DNA from: Darksidea phi
Lineage: Eukaryota; Ascomycota; Dothideomycetes; Pleosporales; Lentitheciaceae
Direction of reading: 5' to 3'
Assembly (NCBI GenBank): GCA_030770425.1
Contig: JASJFT010000078.1
Coordinates: 1-64,000 of the forward strand
Length of the DNA: 64,000 nt
This document shows positions 57,086 to 64,000 of the stretch, in pieces (the first letter of the stretch is position 1; the number at the start of each line of letters is the position of its first letter). The notes beneath the pieces were generated by a model. The model worked only from the letters and a program-made list of their open reading frames with translations, was not told where the DNA came from and ran no database searches. Both the position numbers and the translations under genes were made by a program.

Positions 57086-58492
57086 ATGTCGTCCGCACCG
57101 CCGCAGGGCGCCGACGCCGAGAAGAACATCGAGATCTGGAAGGTCAAGAAGCTGATCAAGCGTCTAGAGGCCGCCCGTGGCAATGGCACGAGCATGATCT
57201 CGCTCATCATCCGTGAGTAGCTTCATGTTCGCCTCCGGGAACAGCTGACTCACAGCACGCAGCCCCAAAGGACCAAGTCTCGCGCGCCGCGAAGATGTTG
57301 GCTGAAGAATACGTACGTGTGTCATTGCTCCTGCCGCGCTCGCACACTGACTGTCCAGGGAACCGCGTCCAACATCAAATCCCGCGTCAACCGTCTCTCC
57401 GTCCTGTCGGCTATTACCTCGACCCAGCAGCGCCTCAAGCTGTACTCCAAAGTCCCTCCGAATGGCCTCGTCGTCTACTGCGGCGAAATCATCACCGCCG
57501 AGGGCAAGGAGCGCAAGATCAACATTGACTTCGAGCCCTTCAAGCCCATCAACACCTCGCTATACCTCTGCGACAACAAGTTCCATACCGAAGCGCTGAG
57601 CGAGCTGCTCGAGTCGGACCAGAAGTTTGGCTTCATCATCATGGACGGTAACGGAGCGCTGTTCGGTACCCTCTCTGGCAACACGCGCGACGTCGTCCAC
57701 AAGTTTTCGGTCGATCTGCCCAAGAAGCACGGTCGTGGTGGTCAGTCCGCCCTGCGTTTCGCCCGTCTACGAGAAGAGAAGCGCCACAACTACGTCCGCA
57801 AGGTGGCCGAGCTGGCTGTGCAGAACTTCATCACCAACGACAAAGTCAACGTTGCCGGCATCATCTTGGCCGGTTCTGCCGACTTCAAGAACGATCTGAA
57901 CCAGTCAGACATGTTCGACAACCGTCTGCAGTCCAAAGTCATCAAGGTCGTGGATGTGTCATACGGAGGCGAAAACGGCTTCAACCAAGCTATTGAACTG
58001 TCTTCCGAGACGCTCAGCAACGTCAAGTTCATCCAAGAGAAGAAGCTCATCAACAGGTACTTCGACGAGATCTCCCAGGACACCGGCAAGGTTTGCTACG
58101 GTATCGAAGACACTCTGAAGGCGTTGGAGCTCGGCGCGGCTGAGATTTTGATTGTCTACGAGAATTTGGAAATCACCCGCTGGACCCTGAAGAGCTCCGA
58201 GGGCTCAGAGATCGTTCTCCACACGACCAAGGCTCAGGAGGCAGACCGAACTCTGTTCATGGACAAGGAGACCGGCCAGGAAATGGAAATTGTCGACCAG
58301 ATGCCTTTCCTGGAATGGCTCGCGGAGAAGTACCGCGACTTTGGTGCTACCCTCGAATTCGTTTCCGACCGTTCTTCCGAGGGCAACCAGTTCGTCAAGG
58401 GCTTTGGTGGTATCGGCGCCATCCTCCGCTACAAGGTCAACTTTGAGCAGCTCGCCGAGTATGACGACGAAGACGAATTCTACGATGATTGA
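57086..58492 (+). CDS. SUP45: Eukaryotic peptide chain release factor 1
   Basis: Recognises all three stop codons and triggers peptide release together with eRF3 in the cytosol. Three exons: 57086-57212, 57263-57312 and 57359-58492, giving 436 residues, the standard length. The stop-codon decoding motifs TASNIKS (61-67) and YLCDNKF are present. The catalytic GGQ is in [14 protein letters not shown] (Gly186-Gly187-Gln188). The C-terminal eRF3-binding domain ends with the acidic [10 protein letters not shown]. Both introns are short (50 and 46 nt). Codon bias is strong, as in other highly expressed genes of the window. Confidence 0.97.
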
Positions 58493-59335
58493 CGGTTGTG
58501 CGCCCTCGCTGACCGCGAGGCAGAGGCCCCACTCCACGCGTCGAGTGATGGAACGCCCGCTGCCCGCGTACAAGGTCATCTAGACGCGTCCAGCATGAGG
58601 ATCGAAGGTGTCGAGGAGACGACGCTTCGCCTCTCCAGGTTGTAAACGAGTCATGGGAGTGTGCACGGAGTGTCTGCAAAGTAGGTCGTCCCGACGCTTG
58701 CGATCAGACGTTGCGCTAACCACGAACTAGACTGATGAAATGCCATTCTTAACCACTACCCCACTCGCTTCTACCGAGAGGCTGTGGACTGCTCAACGCA
58801 AGCTATCTACGCCATTGTCGATCCAAAGATATCCAATGCAACATTTAGTTGGAGACACCGACATGTTCGAGACGGTTAAGTCAATCGGTCATCTACTTTT
58901 GCGAATGTTTCGTATACCAATCCCAGGAGGAGGATAGGAGGTGCAAATTGTTGTGTGCTTTTACCAGCTAGTCATTCCTTCAAATCTAAGCTAAATAAAT
59001 GCGTAACCCGCGCTGTGTTGTACTCAGATGCGTTCTTGATGTGAAAGATAGTGATGTATAGATTGCGGGGTGGCTAAATGAGGGCAGCTGTGCCGACAGC
59101 GATCTAAATGGAACGTTGATTCACACTCAACCTAACCATCGACTTAATTCGAGTCACAAATACTGATATGCGAATGAACATCAGCCAGGTATGACTTAAG
59201 CACGAGTCGTCCATGGTATTGATCACCGCAGGGTGGCTAGTGGCGGGTCCGCATTCCGATTCCGACGTTCCGATTGCCGGCCTGGTAAATTGGTATTTTC
59301 TTTTCAACGTCACTTGACTAATATCACGACACGCA
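58493..59335. other. Intergenic, eRF1 3' region and PHA2 promoter
   Basis: About 0.84 kb with no supportable gene. Confidence 0.6.
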
Positions 59336-60622
59336 ATGGCAGAAGAGAAGGACAAGGAGAGGGAGAAGCTAATCATTGCTTTCTTAGGACCGAAGGCGAG
59401 TTATACACATCAGGTACGTGCTATTGAGCTCATTCCCTCCCTGTCACGTCATTGGGTTTATTAACGAGATCTCGCACGAACGTGGATCTAATATTGTCAT
59501 TCTGATTCTGCTTAATTCTACTTTTTGCAAAACCGTTGTGCACACTGTAACACGCTCTCCGTTTCTTACATTATATAGGCGGCACTATCCACCTTCGAAT
59601 CAACATCATACGCCCTACACGCTTCAACAACAATCGAGGATGTTTTCTTCGCCGTGCAGAATGGAAATGCGTATCGAGGCGTCGTGCCTTTTGAAAATTC
59701 TTCCAACGGCTCTGTAGTTTTCACTCTTGATCTATTCGCCGATCTACACGGCAAATACCCTGATATCTTCGTCTGCGGCGAAGCATATATCGCCGTGCAG
59801 CATTGTCTTCTCGGTCATCAACGCCACCGACCCTCAAATCCGACGTCGCAAGCAGGGAACTCCATCGGATCAGGCGGGCACGTACACGGCTATGGCATCG
59901 GAAACGCAACTGAAAGCCCTTTGAGCAGCGGCGCTGCAACACCTACCTCTAAAGACCCTGTCCCGCGGAAACCTACCGCGCGACCGGTTGGGGACTTGAG
60001 TAGGATCCGCAAAATCTATAGTCATCCGCAGGCGTGGGGGCAGTGTAAAGTCTTTCTCAATACATATTTGAAGGGGATTGAACGGCAGGATGTTAGTTCG
60101 ACGAGTCGGGCTGCTGAAATCGTTGCGCAGGATGAGTCGGGCGAGACGGCGGCTGTGAGCTCGATTATTGCGGCGAATATACATGGGTTGAAAGTACTTG
60201 CGAGGGGGATTGAGGACCGGGGGGATAATACGACGCGGTTTTTCATCATACGAAGGAGAGACACGACCACGATAACGACGATGACGACGACGGAAGAAGC
60301 GGGAGACACATCAAGCAGCCAGCCCGAGAAAGTAGACGCAACGAACTGGAAATCCCTCATCTCCTTCACGGTCGACCATGCCAACCCCGGCGCACTAGCC
60401 CACTCCCTCGCCGTTTTCGAAAATTTCGGGCTCAATCTTACCTCTATCAATACTAGACCGAGTGGAGTGGAGAATTGGAATTACATCTTCTTCGTCGAGA
60501 TACAGGGGCGGAAACTTGAGGGCACGGAAGAAGGACCTGTTAATCAGGCTTTGGGGGAGCTGGGTAAAGTGTGTAGGGGGTGGCGGTGGTTGGGGAGTTG
60601 GGAGAGTAGATTGGGGGTTTGA
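59336..60622 (+). CDS. PHA2: Prephenate dehydratase
   Basis: Converts prephenate to phenylpyruvate in phenylalanine synthesis. Two exons, 59336-59413 and 59579-60622, with a 165-nt intron, give 373 residues. The start reads MAEEKDKEREKLIIAFLGPKASYTHQAALSTF (shown here as MAEEKDKEREK and IAFLGPKASYTHQ). The catalytic domain has RGVVPFENSSNGSV and the active-site TRF motif in NTTRFFIIRR. A low-complexity insertion (about residues 120-160) interrupts it, and a second Thr-rich insertion follows TRF. The C-terminal ACT domain, expected to bind phenylalanine, has NPGALAHSLAVFENFGLNL and INTRPS, where the common ESRP motif reads NTRP. Confidence 0.92.
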
Positions 60623-61031
60623 GGGGGATGGTAGCTGGAGAGTGGGGATTATAGGGGGAATTGGATTGGTGGGATTTTCCGTTTGTACGTTAAAATGTGG
60701 ATGTAGTGGGTATGAAGAGAGGTGTAAAAGCCTAATGAGGACGAACGAAGCAGAGATGGAAAAGGGAATCTGAATTCCCGAGTTAAAAGGATATTGATTT
60801 CTTCAAGCTAAAGAGAATTCATCAGTACATGCAAGAGTTTTAGTATAATGCACAGTCAATGGAAGCTCGTACGAGGCGACCTTATGACATGCACCTTTCA
60901 TGAAATGAATCAAATAGGCACGAACCCAATGAAGTGATCGCTTCTACCTAATGCTAAAATATCTCTAGCAAAGTTGCTGGATGTTGGCATGACAGCTAGC
61001 CGCCAAGCCGACCTCAGGGTGTAGGAAGTTC
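60623..61031. other. Intergenic, PHA2 3' region
   Basis: About 0.4 kb of moderately AT-rich sequence with no supportable gene. Confidence 0.6.
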
Positions 61032-62548
61032 GTGGCACCGACGCGGATCGAGCACTATCTTTCTATCGATCAACGCGTGCTTATTAAACCACCCGCCTAT
61101 CACTACAAGCTAGATTTCTTGATAATTACTATGAGAGAAAGGGGCGCAGGTAACACAGTTGTCTATAGAGGTGGGGCGAATATACTAAAACGATCGTTAG
61201 GCCCCAAACCCTTGCTAGAATCCGGAGAGCAATGTCTCGAGAGCAGAAATCTCGCCTGGGGAGAGGAACTGCAACCTGCGACGAAAAGGCAGCTTGAGGC
61301 GGTTTTGGATATCGATGCGCTACATGCGAAGAGGGCTCGATTGATGCGGCCAAGTGCCCAGTATAGAATTAAGCACGCGAATGTAGAGCAAGCTGCCAAT
61401 GTATAAAAATACTCTCTCACGCAATCCCACCACTAAGACGTCGTGCAGACCACTCTCCAGCAGCCCAAGCCCCGGCAGCAAAATGCCTCGTTCCTCAAAG
61501 ACTTCGTTGATCCCAATCCTCGCCTTCAAGCTGGACCTATCCACACATCTTTCTTCAGCTGGCTGCAATCTTGCGAGCCGGATCGTTGGAATTGCTCCCG
61601 ATCAGATAGCTATCTTCTCAACGTCTCGGCAATAAGAGTTCTCACACGATCAGTGCCACAGATAGGCCACCGACAACTTCATGGGTTTGGGGTCCAGTTC
61701 GCGCCGCGTGAGTGTAGACGCTGAATCGGTGGCACCTTCAGCTTCTGCCAGCTCCGCTCGGAGGAGCCTCGTAGAGGGCCCATTCTATAGGAGCCGACAT
61801 TTGGCCATAAACGGCATTCATTTAGCGTCTTCACGCGAGCAACCCCCAGAACATATTTCCGATCTTATAAATTATGTGCGCAAGGACCGTCAGTCTCCCG
61901 GTCCATCACTAGATCAAATACAGCGAGATGCAGCTTTGGAAGAGCTCAGCATGGGCGCAGGGGAATCAAAAGTCCAAAAATACTTCCAGGCGAACATTTT
62001 TCCTAATCCCGAGCTAGGAGACGTTCTGGACTGCGTCGATAGAGAGCCCATGTTAAGACACGTTACCCCAACGCAGGGCTCTAAGCTCAGAGTTAGCACT
62101 CCAGTCCCCGATATACTTTACGGATATCGCAATGCAGCATTTCCCCAGCAACAACCAAGGCCTCATGTACCCATTCTTCGCGATCGAATGCAAAGGTGAT
62201 GGTCCCGGTGACACTGGCAGTCTATGGACGGGCGCAAACCAATGTCTTGGAGCATCCGCATCTTGCGTCCAGCTGGCTGAGCGCCTCAACCGCCAGCTAA
62301 GAGACAGCAAGAGCGACAAGGTCACAGCTATCGGCAGTGCTGCCTTCAGCATCGCCATGAACGGCACAGGAGTACGCCTTTACATTTCCCGGAAGAGCAC
62401 TGAGCAGGACTATCGTATGAGGCAGATCGGCGGCGGCCCTCCATCCTCTAGTGATAGTTCGCAAATTGGTGATGGCAAGAGAAGCAGAAGAAGTGGTGGA
62501 ATATGCAGTGAGAGATATGACAGCGGAGCTAATGAGTTTTGTTGGTGA
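61032..62548 (+). pseudogene. Decayed DUF7924-like gene
   Basis: Several plus-strand frames read in order resemble a fungal family I know as DUF7924, common in Dothideomycetes and often multicopy. Pieces: CLESRNLAWGEELQPATKRQ (61231 on), NASFLKDFVDPNPRLQAGP and CEPDRWNCSRSDSYLL (61480-61620), RSLVEGPFYRSRHLAINGIH, INYVRKDRQSPGPSLDQIQ, MGAGESKVQKYFQANIFPNP and STPVPDILYGYRNAAFPQQQ (61681-62150). After a frameshift near 62150 come NNQGLMYPFFAIECKGDGPG, TGANQCLGASASCVQLAERL and SAAFSIAMNGTGVRLYIS. Stops or shifts separate the first three parts. About a dozen residues appear missing at the 62150 shift. The segment expected after LYIS is deleted and replaced by a Ser-rich tail. Confidence 0.75.
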
Positions 62549-62974
62549 TGGTGATTGAGCCTTGCGTCAATACGCCTTGATGAGAGTTGTTATGTGAGAT
62601 GTGAGGGATAGGTACTAGGCGGAGTCTGCAACTATGATTTCGCCGACACCCACTCCGACATTTGTCAACACCGCTGTTCCGCAGAGGGGCAAAACTATAG
62701 CATAGAATGCCTTTGTTTTCATAGACAAAACAGACAACGCGCTCCGCCATCCACGCAAACCCACGCACGAGCCACCCATCGGTACTCCCAAGCCCCAAAC
62801 CCCCGACCCATACATGCACGCTCACAGAAATTCTCGCCCGTCCACTACATCGCCGTCAACGCCTCAGCACGCTCGCCTACTCAGCAAATCCTCCCCCCCT
62901 TTCTATCTTCCTACCACGTCACAGCTACATAGAAGTGAAATTGCCATACGACCAGTAGCTAGTAGCCTGCAGCC
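62549..62974. other. Intergenic, TIM8 promoter side
   Basis: About 0.43 kb, nothing supportable. Confidence 0.6.
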
Positions 62975-63436
62975 ATGGATCTCGGCGGCGCATCAAACTC
63001 GCTCGCAGGCCTCGACCTCACCAAGCTCAGCGATCGCGATAAGCAGGAATTGCAGCAGTTTGTCGTCAATGAGTCGCAGAAAGCGAGAATTCAGTCCTGT
63101 ACGTTGAACATGTCCTACCCCAGACATCTCCAAGGCTTCTGGCACTTCGTTCATATCTATACTCAATCGCATTCCCAATCCCAATCCCTACCTCATACCG
63201 CATATCAGCGGTAGTCGCTTTTCAGCACTTGATGAATGCAATCGCTAACTAATATGCGACATGAAATAGCAATCCACAGCCTCACCGATACCTGTTTCCG
63301 AAAATGCATCCCCGGCGGCGCGGTCAAGAAGGGCCAGTTGGATAAATATGAGGAGCCCTGTATGAGGCAGTGCGTGGACCGGTTTTTGGATGCCAATTTG
63401 GTCGTCTTGAAGGAGTTGGAGAGGTTGAGGCAGTAG
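62975..63436 (+). CDS. TIM8: Mitochondrial small Tim chaperone Tim8
   Basis: Intermembrane-space chaperone that, with Tim13, guides hydrophobic precursors such as Tim23 to the inner membrane. Two exons, 62975-63098 and 63270-63436, with a 171-nt intron, give 96 residues. The twin CX3C motif is CFRKC and CMRQC, spaced as in the family. It is preceded by LQQFVVNESQKARIQSSIHSL (split here: LQQFVVNESQKARIQS, SIHSL) and followed by CVDRFLDANLVVLKELERL. There is no cleavable presequence, as expected of Mia40 substrates. Confidence 0.95.
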
Positions 63437-64000
63437 GTGTGTTTGCGGGGGGCGGGGATAGAATGGGAGGGGTGTATGAAAAGCTGAGGAGTGTACGATA
63501 TTGGAGGCATATGGCATATGGACTAGCTGATGGTCTTGGCTGGCTTGCTTTCAAGTGGTACTGAAATGTTTGTGAATATTAGAAGAGGGGAGATGGCATT
63601 AGACTTTTGATGGTCGTACTTCGTGTACTTTTTGTACAGGCTATGTTATTATATGTTTTACGTCAACCTATGTCCTATGCTGCAGCGTCGTCTGTTATAG
63701 ATTTCCTGTAGTAAGATCCTAGGTAAGTCTAAGTCAATTGTTGGAATGTTGTATAAGGTAGGGATAGAATTGAAGTGGTAAGTAGAATGCTTGAGTTTAC
63801 CTACTCTCTATTTCATTTATCGAAGACCTCTTAAATAGGCCAAGCAATATCCCCGACCCGTCAACGTCTCTTACAAATACTCACATCGTTTCCCATAATT
63901 TCCGGACTCGTTCCATTGCGAGTACGCCAGCGATTTTGCCGTCCCCATCGAACTGTCGACCGATTCTAACGACGGTCGACCGAAATTCAATCTTCAAGTC
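63437..64000. other. Right-edge intergenic sequence
   Basis: TIM8 3' UTR followed by moderately AT-rich sequence to the window edge. No gene was seen. Confidence 0.6.

Overview
The window is nuclear DNA from a filamentous ascomycete (Pezizomycotina). The genes are dense, on both strands, and interrupted by about 60 short introns, mostly 46-100 nt with GTAAGT/GTACGT/GTATGT donors, CTAAC-like branch sites and AG acceptors. Every protein I recognise is of fungal type. A small tandem repeat at the left edge carries a clean signature of repeat-induced point mutation (RIP). The DUF7924-like relic near the right end suggests Dothideomycetes, but that is inference.

Layout. 1-340: AT-rich 86-bp tandem repeat. 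0.9-9.0 kb (minus): seryl-tRNA synthetase, a Rheb GTPase and a WAPL cohesin-release factor. 9.5-13.8 kb: uracil phosphoribosyltransferase, elongation factor Elf1 and the GTP-cyclohydrolase-II-like uracil-catabolism protein Urc1. 13.9-18.3 kb: a gene-poor stretch with no intact gene; it holds a decayed aminoglycoside-phosphotransferase-fold gene and a second frameshifted relic. 18.3-20.7 kb: a small unrecognised conserved-looking protein and ribosomal protein S1. 22.7-32.7 kb: a P450-like protein lacking the haem cysteine, Ham1, Fap7, Nap1 and a Sut1-type sugar transporter. 34.1-46.2 kb: ribosomal protein L33, glucose-6-phosphate dehydrogenase, 3-phosphoglycerate dehydrogenase and class V myosin. 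47.2-50.8 kb: a zinc-finger C78 (ZUP1/Mug105-type) peptidase, possibly joined to a Ser/Pro-rich C-terminal part. 51.3-58.5 kb: Cwc2, a short-chain dehydrogenase, a vacuolar-type amino acid transporter and release factor eRF1. 59.3-63.4 kb: prephenate dehydratase, a DUF7924-like pseudogene and Tim8.

Most genes are housekeeping genes with no operon-like logic. The clearest functional grouping is FUR1 and URC1, both implicated in the non-reductive (URC) uracil degradation route, separated only by ELF1. The two ribosomal protein genes share an exact 13-bp promoter element containing an 11-bp inverted repeat. The serine-biosynthesis gene has Gcn4/CpcA-type sites upstream of its TATA box.

All exon boundaries were derived by eye from splice signals, reading phase and family knowledge. 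Where I give exon sums, they divide by three and end in a stop codon. No RNA evidence or homology search was available. I found no tRNA, rRNA or CRISPR array.
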